This document shows, piece by piece, positions 11,648 through 22,342 of a stretch of 64,000 bases of DNA. Position numbers and translations under genes: made by a program. The notes beneath the pieces were generated by a model. The model had not been told where the DNA came from. It made no database searches and saw only the letters and a program-made list of their open reading frames with translations. The stretch is from Ilex aquifolium (Eukaryota > Streptophyta > Magnoliopsida > Aquifoliales > Aquifoliaceae). The stretch covers positions 32,944,093 to 33,008,092 of the forward strand of contig OX637392.1 in assembly GCA_951799425.1 (NCBI GenBank), given 5' to 3'. The stretch's first letter is position 1, and every line of letters begins with the position of its first letter.

Positions 11648-13427
11648 TGATGAATAGCTAAAATTAGGATCTTACTATGCTTTTACAAAACTGATTATGC
11701 TTTGAGGGAGTTTAAATGATGACATTTTAGGAAAAAGTTTCACAAAATTCTAAAGTCAATGAATATCAAACTTTCATGCAACACCCACGTATTCCGGAAG
11801 AATTGGAGAAGTTTGAAGCAAGGCATCAACGTTCAAACGCCAATATATGTTCGAACGTTATCCTAAATTATTTGAGGGCTCCTAGAAGAGTGCTATGGCA
11901 ATGGCATATGGTGTGTTGCAGTTATTTTCACAGAAGAGGAAGAGCTACTTGAGTACAACATTTGAATGCCAATCAACGTTCGAATGCCATCTTGAATTAT
12001 TTGAGGACCAGACTGCCAGGATGATGAGACATGGCTTGCTATCTACTATGGGTGACAAGAGCCACTTGAGTCCACGTTCAAACTCCATTAAGCGTTCGAA
12101 CACCCATAACAGAAGACATGAGTCAACGTTCGAATGCCATACTATGTTTGTACGTAGTCCCCAGACAGGTTGCAGAGTGGTTGGTTTTCTATCCGGACCT
12201 TGGGGCATTCACTTGGAATTTGAGGACTTTGTACTATTCTTTTACACTTCTTGACCCCCTCCTCCTTGCCTATAAATACTCCCATTGTGGGAGCTTCAAA
12301 GAGAACTTAGACTTACACTTGTATGCACTTAGACTTAGAGATAGATAGACATACATAGAGGAAGATAGATAATCTTTTGGTTGAGGAGGAAACCCTCCAA
12401 AAGTGACTAGCTTTCTTCTACTTTCATTATTAGTTTCATTTGCTTCCATTGTTTGAGCTTCTTTCTTCCCTTAGAGGAGTGAAACTCTTCCACTTTTTTA
12501 GAGCTTTACCAAAGCCGTGAAGGGTGGAAAGTGATTCACTCATTCTTCGTCGAAGATAGGCTCCTTGTCTTGTGTATTTTACCTCGTAACTCCTCTACTT
12601 AGAGGGATGAGAATCACTCACTTTTCTAGCTTTCTCAAAGCCATGAAGAGTGAGTAGTTTCTCATTCACTCTTTAGTAAGAGGTGATGGACATGTATAAA
12701 TCATTTGGAAGTTATATTTGTGCATTTCATTTATGCTTAATGCTTTATCTTTCACTTGCTTATTGAATGATTGAATACATCTAGCAAAGCTAAGGTACTT
12801 TGTACAACCATGAGTCCTTTCTATGACATAGATGACTCTTGGCATAGGAAGACTCATTGGTTCTTTGCAAGTACTCCAGCTAGATCTTCATGACTATATT
12901 TCAATCTTCATAATTATTGTGCTTCAACTAAGAATGGAATACTAACACAATGGTTGGATGCCTTTTAGAAATACTTGCTTGTTAGTAGACGGGTTGAGTC
13001 TCGGGACAGACAATTCTTGTAAATCTCTACAAAGATATCGGAACCATGCTCTTAATTCTCACAATCTATCTTTATCCTCCAATCAACTTTATGTTGACAC
13101 AGGGGTTAATTGAGTTCCCAAGCACAAGTATAACAACCGGATGATTGACTACATGTCCAGATCCTCAAGCTAAATGGTGACTTTTCCATTTGAGAGAATA
13201 TTATATTTTGTCTAGAAAATCCTCTTGGAAAGAATCCTATATTCTGTTCAGAAAAATCCATAATCATCACAACTTTAAATCTCTAGGGTTCCATTTACTT
13301 TGGTCTCTGTCATTGCTTACTTCGAAACACCAACATTAGTTCCCTGGCGATTCGACTCCGGACTTAACCGGATTATTACTACAACTTGACCGCCTGCACT
13401 TGGGTGTACACATTTCAGATCAAGTCA
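11648..13427 (+). repeat. Solo LTR (Athila type) inside element 2 gag
   Basis: Starts TGATGAATAG, ends GATCAAGTCA and is flanked by a perfect 5-bp duplication CCCAA (11643-11647 and 13428-13432). Removing it restores the gag reading across the junction. Its last 890 bp are similar to the LTR remnant at 9289-10152. A TATA box (CCTATAAATAC) is at about 12268-12278. The U3 part holds at least six copies of an ACGTTCGAA-type palindrome between 11829 and 12138. The reading frames at 11895-12254 and 12118-12348 overlap this promoter region and are not genes. Confidence 0.93.
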
Positions 13428-13432
13428 CCCAA

Positions 13433-16400
13433 CCTAAGCAACCACATGGTCAATATCATGTGAGTAATCCTTTGACCATGGAATCTCCACAAGAGCAAAT
13501 TCAAGTCATCACCACTCTAAGAAGTGGTAAAGTCATTGATAAAACCATCAAACCATTGCCACTCAATGAGAACACACATGTGCTGCAACCTACACAAGTC
13601 TCTCCAGGTGAGACCGAGTCTAGAGAAGATAAAGAGTCACGACCACTATATCCCATTCTTGCTCCTTTTCCTCAAAGACTCAAGAAAACACAGAATTTGA
13701 ACAACCATGCAGAAATTTATGAGTTTTTTAAGCAACTAAAAATCAATATACCACTTTTGGATGCCATCAAACAAGTTTCTTCTTATGCCAAGTTTCTAAA
13801 GGACCTATGCACAATCAAAAGAAATCAAAATGTTCAGAAAATGGATTTCTTAACAGAACAAGCCAGTGTCATGTGTCATCGAAAATTTCAGGATAAAACA
13901 AGCATTGCTAGATCTTGGAGCCAGTGTCAACTTGATGTCTTTCTCAGTCTACCAACAATTAGGTTTAGGTGAAATCAAACCCACATATATCACACTATAG
14001 TTGGCAGATAGGTCTATCAAAGTTCCGAGGGGCATCGTTGAGGATGTCCTTGTTCAAGTGGACAACTTCTTTTTTCTCGTCGACTTCATTGCCTTGGATA
14101 CTCAACCAGCAATACATTTGGGGAATCAAATTCTCGTCATCCTTGGTCGACCTTTCCTAGAAACTTCAAATGCATTAATCAATTGTAGGAATGGGGTCAT
14201 AAAATTGACTTTCAGGAATATAACTATTGAGCTTAACATTTTCAACATTGTCAAGCACCCAAGTGAGGAAAAATAATTGAGAGAAGTGAATTTCATTGAG
14301 TCTTTGGCACATGAACATTTGAACAAAGCATTTTGTGAAAAATCCCCAGAATCTTGTTTACTAGAGTCTATCACATCTGAGTTGAAAGATGATTTTCAAA
14401 GTCTAAAGAGTTGCCCAACTCATGCTGTCGGGACATGGGTACCCAAATTTGAAGAATTGACCTCAAGTGGTATAGAGCCACTCTCATCCAGTGTCAAGCC
14501 ACCAAAACCTGAATTAAAACCCCTCTCATCTTACTTAAAATATGCATTTTTAGGGGAGGACGAGTCTTATCCAGTGGGCATTTCATCCAAGCTTGCAAAT
14601 TTGTAAGAGTCTAAGCTAATAGAAGTCCTTAGACGTCATAAGAGCACCGTTGAGTAGACCATTGTTGATTTAAAATTATAAGCCCATTAATTTGCAATCA
14701 TGCTATATACCTCGAGGAGGATACAAAACCCTCTCGTCAAATGCAGCGATGGTTGAATCCTCACCTGAAGGAGGTTATACGAACTGAGGTGCTCAAACTA
14801 TTAGATGTAGGAATCATCTTTCCCATCTCTGATATTAAATGGGTCAGCCCAACTCAAGTCGTGCCCAAGAAGTCTGGGGTTACAGTGGTTAAAAATGATG
14901 CCAATGAGTTGGTACCAACCCAAGTTGTCACAGGATGGCGAATGTGCATAGACTATCGAAAACTCAATTCAGTAACTAGGAAGGACCACTTTCCTTTTCC
15001 TTTTCTCGATCAAGTCTTAGAAAGAATTGCAGGTCATGCATTTTATTGTTTCCTAGATGGGTATTATGGGTACAATCAAATCGAGATAGCACTTGATGAC
15101 CAAGAGAAAACAACATTCACATGCCCATTCGGTACTTTTGAATTTAAAAGGATGTCATTTGGACTTTGTAACGCTCCTGCAATATTTCAAAGATGCATGT
15201 TGAGTTTGTTTAGTGACATGGTTGAGGGATTTTTGGAAGTATTCATGGATGATTTTTCTGTGTATGGAGATTCATTTGAATTATGTTTAGCTAACCTAGA
15301 AAAAGTTTTGATAAGATGTAAGGAGACCAATCTGGTGCTTAATTGAGAGAAATGTTATTTCATGGTAACACAAGGCATTGTTTTGGGTCACATTGTGTCA
15401 TCAGAAGGCATAAAAGTTGACAAAACAAAAATAGATTTGATAGGCAATTTGCCTGCTACTAAAACTGTTAAAGATGTCCGATCATTTCTAGGGCATGTAG
15501 GGTTCTATAGGAGATTCATCAAAGATTTCAATACCATAGCAAAACCCATGTGTCATCTCCTAAGTCAGGATGTAACTTTCGTATGGAATGAGGCATGTCA
15601 ACAAACTTTTGACAAGCTTAAAGGTATGTTAATCTCCGCTCCAATAATGCAATCTCCTGACAGGACGTTGCCCTTTGAATTGATGTGTGATGCAAGTGAC
15701 TACACTGTGGGAGCAGTGTTGGGTCAAAGGAAGGATAAAAAAACCTTATGTGATCTATTATGCAAGCAAGACTCTGAATGATGCTCAAATGAATTATTCC
15801 AAAATTGAAAAAGAATTGCTTGCTGTGATTTTTGCTCTAGAAAAATTTCATTCTTATCTAGTCGATTCATCTGTCATTGTGTTTACCTATCATGCAACGT
15901 TGAAGTCTTTGCTCACAAAAAAGGATGCCAAGCCACAACTGTCGAGATGAATACTCTTATTGCAAGAATTCGTACTCATCATTAAGGACAAAAAAGGGGT
16001 CAAAAATGTAGTGGTAGATCATCTATCAAGATTGACATATGAATTCCATGAGGACAAGTTACCAATCAATGAAAATTTTCCTGATGAACAACCATGGTAT
16101 GCTGATATTGCTAACTTCCTAGCTACTGGTACGTTCTCCCCTTCCTTTACCATGATGGATAAAAAGAAATTTTTAAGAGAAGTTCGTAATTTCTTTTGGG
16201 AGGATACATACGTGTTTATATACTATAAGGATCAAATCATAAGACATTGTGTACCCAATCAAGAGATCAGACATGTAATTTATATTTGTCATTTTGAAGC
16301 ATGTGGTGGCCTTTTTTCATAAAAAAAAAATCACTGAAAAATCTTGCAGTGTGGATTTTATTGTCCCACACTTTTTAAGGATGTTCATGCCTTTTTTCTA

Positions 16401-17382
16401 ACATGTGATAGATGCCAAAGGTTGGGGAGTATTTCTAAAAGAAACATGATGCCCTTGAATCCCATACTAGTAATTGAAAATTTTTATTATTGGGGCATCG
16501 ATTTCATGGCACCATTTCCCCTTCCTTCGGCTATCTATATATTTTGGTGGCCGTCAATTATGTGTCCAGATGGGTTGAAGCAATTCCATGCCAAAATAAT
16601 GATCACCGAACAGTGATTAAATTTTAAAAAAAAATATCTTATCCCGGTTTGGAATTCCTAAATCCGTCATAAGTGATGGGGGTGCTTATTTTTGTAATCG
16701 TCCTTTTGAAAACTTGATGAAAAAATATTTGATTTCTCATAAAGTTACAACCCCTTATCATCCACAGACTAGTGGACAGGCTGAATTGGCTAATCGAGAG
16801 ATTAACATGATTTTAGAAAAACGGTAAACCCGGATTGCAAAGATTGGTCATTACGACTAACTGACGCACTCTGGGCATATCACACTGTCTTTAAAACAAT
16901 TTTGAGTATGTCTCCTTATTGATTAGTTTATGGAAAGCATTGTCACCTACATGTTGAATTGGAACAGAGAGCATACTGGGCTATTAAAACCATGAACTTT
17001 GACTTGGACAAAGTAGGAATATCAAGAAAACTTTAGATCAACGAGTTGGAAGAATTGAGAAATGAGGCTTATGAAAATGCTAAAATTGCAAAAGAAATGA
17101 TGAAATTTTTTCATGACAAAAACATAGTGAGAAAATCTTTTGTTCCTTTCCATAAAGTTCTCCTATTCAATTCAAGACTCCGCTTGTTTCCTGGTAAGTT
17201 GAGGTCAGGTGGACTGCACCTTATATTGTAAGGCGCATTTTTGGACATGGAGTAATAGAGGTAGAGAATCCTTCAAATGGTAATATTTTTACTGTTAATG
17301 GTCAACGCCTAAAACAATTTCATGAAGGGTTTGTTAAGGATGTAGAATCTATTGTTCTAATGGATCCAAAATATCTTGAATA
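13433..17382 (+). pseudogene. Element 2 gag end and pol (PR, RT, RNase H, INT)
   Basis: The linker with QVITTLRSGKVIDKTI is at 13495-13550. The protease site DLGAS is at about 13912 in a shifted frame. RT runs at about 14741-15660 with GWRMCIDYRKLN and the catalytic box VFMDD. RNase H is at about 15661-16020, and integrase at about 16085-17382 with [16 protein letters not shown] and QAELANREI still readable. Many stops and small indels split it into at least ten open pieces. Examples of single-base nonsense changes relative to element 1 are TGG to TGA at 15344-15346 and 15948-15950, and CGA to TGA near 16920. It cannot be functional. Confidence 0.9.
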
Positions 17383-17760
17383 AAATTTCCATCCCAAGAA
17401 CCCGACCCTACTAGAGCAATGTCTTTATAAAAGCATCAAAACCCTAAATTGACATCATTTTTCACACTCCACTATGCCGCTTCTCTTTTTCTCCCTCTTT
17501 ACCTTTGAAACTCATCCTTTGCAAACTCCATGACTTCACACTCAAAGATACCATCCTTTGTTTTATATTTTGTATTTTAATTCTTTATTTACTCATGGGT
17601 TTCATTCTTATTTATGCATTTACGCATCGGGGTTCCAATGTTGAACAAAACCCTAGTTTTTGTAAAGCTTAGTAAATATAATAAAATTATGTATTTTGTT
17701 TGTATGACTTCTGCAGATGTACATATCTCTCTTTCAACCCTAAGTGCACTTTGCGCATAC

Positions 17761-17810
17761 TCGTAAATTCGAAACATTGAGGACAATGTTGAGTTTAGGT
17801 TAGGGGTGAG
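17761..17810 (+). promoter_or_regulatory. Conserved post-pol motif, element 2
   Basis: Contains the inverted repeat CATTGaggaCAATG followed by GGTTAGGGGTGAG, about 380 nt after pol. It is the plus-strand counterpart of 1584-1630 and 36051-36092. Confidence 0.5.
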
Positions 17811-18018
17811 AAATATTTATCATGTTTGTAGTATTTGTACAAAGTATTTGTATAGTCTTGTTCTCTTGATCGTATTTTGTCTTGATCGTATTTATACAGT
17901 CTTGATCATATTTTGTACCATCTTAAAAAAAATGATCATGTCTTTAAAGGCATCTTCAATCGTCTTTGTGATTGGCAGACCTTAAAGAACCAGATAGGGT
18001 GTCTTAAGCCTATCAAAC

Positions 18019-18428
18019 ATGGATGTTAAGATCTTTTGGTTCAGTTTAGGTGTTTTACGCACATTTCTATCTGATGCACATTCTTTAATAATGAAAAAGC
18101 GAGACTAGTAAGAAAAATTGAAATCCAAAAAGAGCAAGCGAAACCATTATGTGTAAGAAACACTTATGCTAAACGTTGCCGCGCCAAATGACTTGGTGCA
18201 TGTAATCAATGTGGCAGGCTCTTTCATATGAAGGAATATAATCAATGTTCTGAACCAATTTTTGGTCGCACACTCGATTGTTTAGACTAGATTGTGTATG
18301 GCCAGAGTAAGGATTTTCCAGACACGCCATAGTATACCAGTCCTGGGCTTACACATTATGTGCGACAAGAAATTAGAAGAGTCATTGATTTTTCAAACAA
18401 AATCGAGATAAGGCAAGACTCGGATTAG
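18019..18428 (+). pseudogene. Element 2 copy of the small CCHC-like 3' ORF
   Basis: Homologous to 960-1370 of element 1 from the first ATG (MDVK...FSLGVL) to a stop after DSD, 410 nt against 411. It is interrupted by stops and one frameshift, but the C-x2-C-x4-H-x6-C core is preserved as CNQCGRLFHMKEYNQC, followed by SEPI as in element 1. Some ligand-flanking residues differ, so the conservation is selective around the zinc-binding core. Its location, about 640 nt after integrase on the same strand, is the same as in element 1. Confidence 0.65.
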
Positions 18429-18651
18429 AAATTTTCTTTGACAAAGTTGGGATAAACATGTTTATGGGGAATGAAGGTCAATGGTCCGAACCACTTCTGT
18501 AAAAAAAAAAAATGTAAATATTATTTTTATTAAATGTAAAAATTCTTTTTGCTAAAATAAGATGTGGGCCGAGTAAGGAATGTCCTAAATTGCCAACAAA
18601 GTTGTGGCGTGGGTAGGGACTTATCCTGGGATGCCATACTTTTTCAAGTTT

Positions 18652-21082
18652 TGTAAAACCCGAGAAATTTAAACTTTTTCCAAAAAAGGGCAAAATAGTA
18701 ATTTGCCACTATAATGCGTATTTAAAATACTCATGTTCTAGACCTCGGATGAGGAAACAGAGTTCGCTGTTGAATTCGTATCGCGAAATTTAGTCACCTT
18801 GTCAAATTTCGTCGAATTCCGAAGTAGTCGGATTTTGCACGTCGTTCGAGGCGACTGCGTGGCGATTTACCTTACGAACGTCCCCATAAATAAATTTTAT
18901 AAAATTTCCTTAAAATTAAGTTAAAGTTCAAATAAAATTAATTTGAACTTAAACTGGGATCAAACGAATCGTTTCGGGACGAAATCGGACCCAATTAAGC
19001 AAAGGACACGTGGCGCGACGTAGGTCGAGTATTAGAACTATAAATAGAGGCAAATATCTGCATTTTAGGCAGAAAAATTCTGCCATTGTGCTGGTCATTA
19101 ACGTGTGGGAGAAAGAGGGAGAGAAAAGAGAGAAAACCTTGATCTTCAAGCTTTCTCCGGCGATTTCCCGGACTTCCGTCGCTCGGAATCCGTCGAACCA
19201 AGAGTCAAAGTCGATCCTCTCGACGAGGGCTACGCAACCACACCAAGAACGGGGGATTTCACCGAAGATCCAAAAGAGGAGATTTGGGGGAAATCTAGTC
19301 TTGGGATAGGAAAGTGTTCTTGAAGCTTCCTTCGGGTGATTACGCTTCAAGAGGTAGGGTTCTCCCTACTTTGGTGTAATCTTTCCTTAGATGTAGTAGT
19401 CTAAAGTTTTGATATGCTATGCCTAAGATAGACCTTCATATATAGGTTTATGGTCATAGAAATGGAAAAGTGAGCATAGAGATGGTTTAAATCTAATTTC
19501 TAGCTTAACTTTGTTGTATGAAGTTACATGTGAATTATTATGTAACTTGGGGAAATTTGAGGCATGATTATGAGATTTATAAATTGTGCCTAGAAGGTGT
19601 TTGATTAAATGCCTTGTTTGAATGGAAGTAGTTGTTTTAATTGAATTGAAATAACATGCTTAAGTTTAACTTGTGGAATCATATGCATATGATATGATTT
19701 GTAATTAAATGTGCTTGTTGATATATGCATATGTTGATATAGTAACATTGAAATGAATATGGTAATTATATGCTTAGGATATAAATTTACCATGGATGTG
19801 TTGAAATTGTGCATGGGTTGTTCTTGACATATTGAACACCATGTGGTATGCAATGGGACATAGCATTGCATGTGCACGGAAGCATCTCATTACATGGGTG
19901 TGTGCATGGTTGATGTCAACGCCACACTTGGTGATTGACGAAATGGCTTGGGAAAAGTTGGGTCGAAGACCTAGCCAAGCCCATGATTGCATGATAAATT
20001 GGGTCGGGATGAGCAAGAAGAGGCATGACGACCTCTCGGGTGAAAGACCCGGTGATTTGGGGGGTGCACTCCATTGGTATAAGAGCCCATAAAGTGTACG
20101 GGTGTGGAAGACCATTGGTATGAGTCCATGAAAAAGTCCGATCCCAAGAAAGACCCTAGCTTTGAAAATGTCATTTGATGAAACATAAATGATGAAATGA
20201 AACACTTTGGCATTGCATCGTGTTGTAGGAGTCGGTGAGGACTCGGGTTAAAATGCATGAGGGAGTGACATCTCATTTCATGGCATGGTAGTATTGCATT
20301 CCAACTTAGGATGCATGCCCTTGTGAGAAATGATTGTTTGCAAATGAATGTTGCATGAGCATGAGCATCTAGGGGGAGAGTAGCCCTTGTAGGGTTTACT
20401 TTACTGGGCGTTGGCTCACCCTATACGGGAAACATTTCAGGTGTGGGGTTTGCACCGGCGGATGACTCACTTGGAGAGCATCAAGCATGAAAGGGGCCGG
20501 CTTGTGGCCTTAGTTCGAGTTTTTGTAAAACTTTTGTATAAATTCCATTTTGATGTGTAAATTATGGAATTAATTGTAATGGAACTTGTATAAGTTGTGT
20601 ATTATATGGAAATCCTTGTCAAACATGTATTTGATGAATTGGGAAGGGTTTTGAATGGCTTGGAAATGAAAAATAGGTAAAAAGGGCAATTCTGGGCCAG
20701 GCGTACCGGTACGGTTAGGTCCAGAAGGCGTAGCGTACCGGTACGCGTACCGGTACGGTTAGGTCCAGTAGGCGTAGCGTACCGGTACGCGTACCGGTAC
20801 ACTCTCCAAAATTCAGAATTTTTTTATTCTTTTACCAAGTCTTTGGGCTATGTTTTCCTCCCTTCTGATGTTACAAATGGATAATAAGGGGATACCAATG
20901 GTGGTATATTGGATCTCGGATAGGTCAACCAACCGAAAGAAATTGGACTTGTATTTTTTTTTTTATCCCGGTAAAGGGAATGTGGTGCCGCGGTATCGGG
21001 TTAAGCGACATCCACGGGTATTTCCGCGGGTTGACGGGTTGTCAACGGTTAATACAGGACCCCCGGAAAATGGGGCGTCACA
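18652..21082 (+). repeat. Solo LTR, family A (2.43 kb)
   Basis: Starts TGTAAAACCCGAG, ends GGGGCGTCACA and is flanked by the perfect 5-bp duplication AGTTT (18647-18651 and 21083-21087). It is related to the LTRs of element T1 (28287-30857 and 52199-54647) and to the solo LTR at 48051-50458. A TATA box (ACTATAAATAGAGG) is at about 19034-19047. Five exact GTACCGGTAC copies lie at 20703-20800, near the 3' end. The open frames at 19010-20276 are not supported as genes. Confidence 0.93.
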
Positions 21083-21467
21083 AGTTTTATTTATGCATTT
21101 ATTTTTTTTAGTATTCATTTATTTTTTATATGTATATACATATATAAATGTTGTGATTTTAGGTTGGCGTTCGAACGTAAGGAGCTTACAGTATCTCAGG
21201 CTCTATAGAGAACCAAAGTACTAGGAGCAACCTTAGTTCTAGTGCCAGTACCACGTTTGAACTTACTTTTAAAATTCCTTACACCGTAGTTTGAATGCCA
21301 GTTACGTTCGAACGTTGGCTGTTGGGGTATAAAACTTCTCCCCCTTCAAATTTTCCGCAAAAATCATTCATTCAATCCATTTTTTCCATCCAAATCCTCA
21401 CTTTTAACCGAAAAAATTTAGCCCAACCCCTCAAAACCACCAAATCCAAGATCCCTCCAAGAATGAA
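21083..21467 (+). promoter_or_regulatory. Promoter-like stretch upstream of the element 2 3' ORF
   Basis: Holds two TTCGAACG palindromes (21168-21177 and 21304-21315), a TATA-like box (GGGGTATAAAAC, 21324-21335) and a C-rich leader before an ATG at 21463-21465. The palindromes are of the type clustered in the U3 of the solo LTR at 11648. This may be an internal promoter or a remnant of an LTR; neither is proven. Confidence 0.4.
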
Positions 21468-21935
21468 GATGCCCGCTAGATGAAATGTGAATGTAGTAAG
21501 CCAAGAGCCAAATTTTGTGGAAGAAATCATCGAGGAAAGGGATGGAAGGCCAGCGCTTGTCTGTCGATATGATCGTACTCGTTTTCCAAGCATCCTCAAG
21601 GCCGATAAGTATGAAAATTTCTTTCAAAATCAATCCATTGTGTGTGAACGAACTTTTGAATTACACCATTTTGCTGAGTTGGGTATTTTGGGATAATTAC
21701 TTGAGGAATGGAGGGGAAGCAGTGAAGGAGATTGTTAGGGAGTTTTACTCCAACGCCGAGGTGGTGAATGGGGCAATCAATACGTATGTGAGGGGGATTT
21801 ACATCAATGTGAGTGAGGAAACTATTTTGGATGTAAGGCCAGTGCCACATGTACCTAGGCCTAACTATCCTTCGAGGAAAGAAGTAAGTTTGGATGTGGT
21901 GGGAGTAGAATTGACAGGAATTGTGAACTTCAAGT

Positions 21936-21966
<31 letters not shown>

Positions 21967-22262
21967 CAGATAAATGGTCTCTTAAGTAAGGAAAAGTGAC
22001 CGACAAATACAAAATGCTTAACTTAATTACCGTTTCAAATTTTGCTCCACTTGGGTGAAAGAATGAAATTCTTCCAGACATAGCTTGGCTTTTGTATGTG
22101 ATAGGAAAGAATCATAGCATTGACCTTCCCTCTTTGATCTTGTCTGAGATGATCAAAGGTTGTGACGTTAAGAGAATTCACTTCCCTTCAAAACGTTAGT
22201 AACAGAGATTTGCATTGACTAAGGAGCGAAGATCAAACCAGAAAGGGAAGTGCTAAACTTGT
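21468..22262 (+). pseudogene. Plant-transposon-protein-like 3' ORF of element 2
   Basis: Reading across several frames gives segments typical of the family annotated in plants as 'putative plant transposon protein', often found in Athila-like elements: FELHHFAEL, then IVREFYSNAEVV and YVRGIYINVSEETI, and later LLYVIGKNHSIDLPSLI. The same layout occurs in element C (34090-35102), with LCREFYRKLNVV and NVRGKTFDVTPDLI. The frame is broken by stops, by a (GT)n run and by a tract of about 17 G at 21950-21966. Function of the family is not established. Confidence 0.6.
21934..21966. repeat. (GT)n followed by poly-G
   Basis: Eight GT units followed by about 17 consecutive G, inside the broken 3' ORF of element 2. 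The G tract is prone to length error in sequencing and assembly. Confidence 0.9.
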
Positions 22263-22312
22263 CTAAATAAAATACTATGGCAAGTAGTTCCTTTTTAGTT
22301 GTGGAGTAATTA
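22263..22312 (-). pseudogene. Isolated RNase H fragment of a Ty3/gypsy element
   Basis: The minus strand reads NYSTTKKELLAIVF-like sequence, the RNase H block seen as [14 protein letters not shown] in element 1. It is about 50 nt long, antisense to the preceding ORF, with no other pol domain beside it. It is a scrap of another element. Confidence 0.6.
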
Positions 22313-22342
22313 ATTAGGAAAGAAGTTTTATTAAATAATAAA

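Larger units (their letters stand above)
9289..22262 (+). mobile_element. Athila-like Ty3/gypsy retrotransposon, element 2 (decayed, nested)
   Basis: Plus-strand order: 5' LTR remnant (9289-10152), PBS (10159-10176), gag (from 10262), [solo LTR 11648-13427], gag end and pol (13433-17382), post-pol motif (17761-17810), small CCHC ORF copy (18019-18428), [solo LTR 18652-21082], then a further 3' ORF of the plant transposon protein type (21468-22262). Proteins are closely similar to element 1 but interrupted by many stops. No 3' LTR is recognised; the right part seems replaced by debris. The assignment of 21083-22262 to this element rests on the AGTTT duplication that joins it across the solo LTR. 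Confidence 0.75.

Noticed and set aside
20703-20800. Palindrome arrays as a CRISPR array
   Set aside because: Units are 10 bp, spacers are irregular and not unique, there are no cas genes, and the context is a plant LTR.
22263-22312. A further pol gene on the minus strand
   Set aside because: Only one RNase H block of about 50 nt is recognisable.
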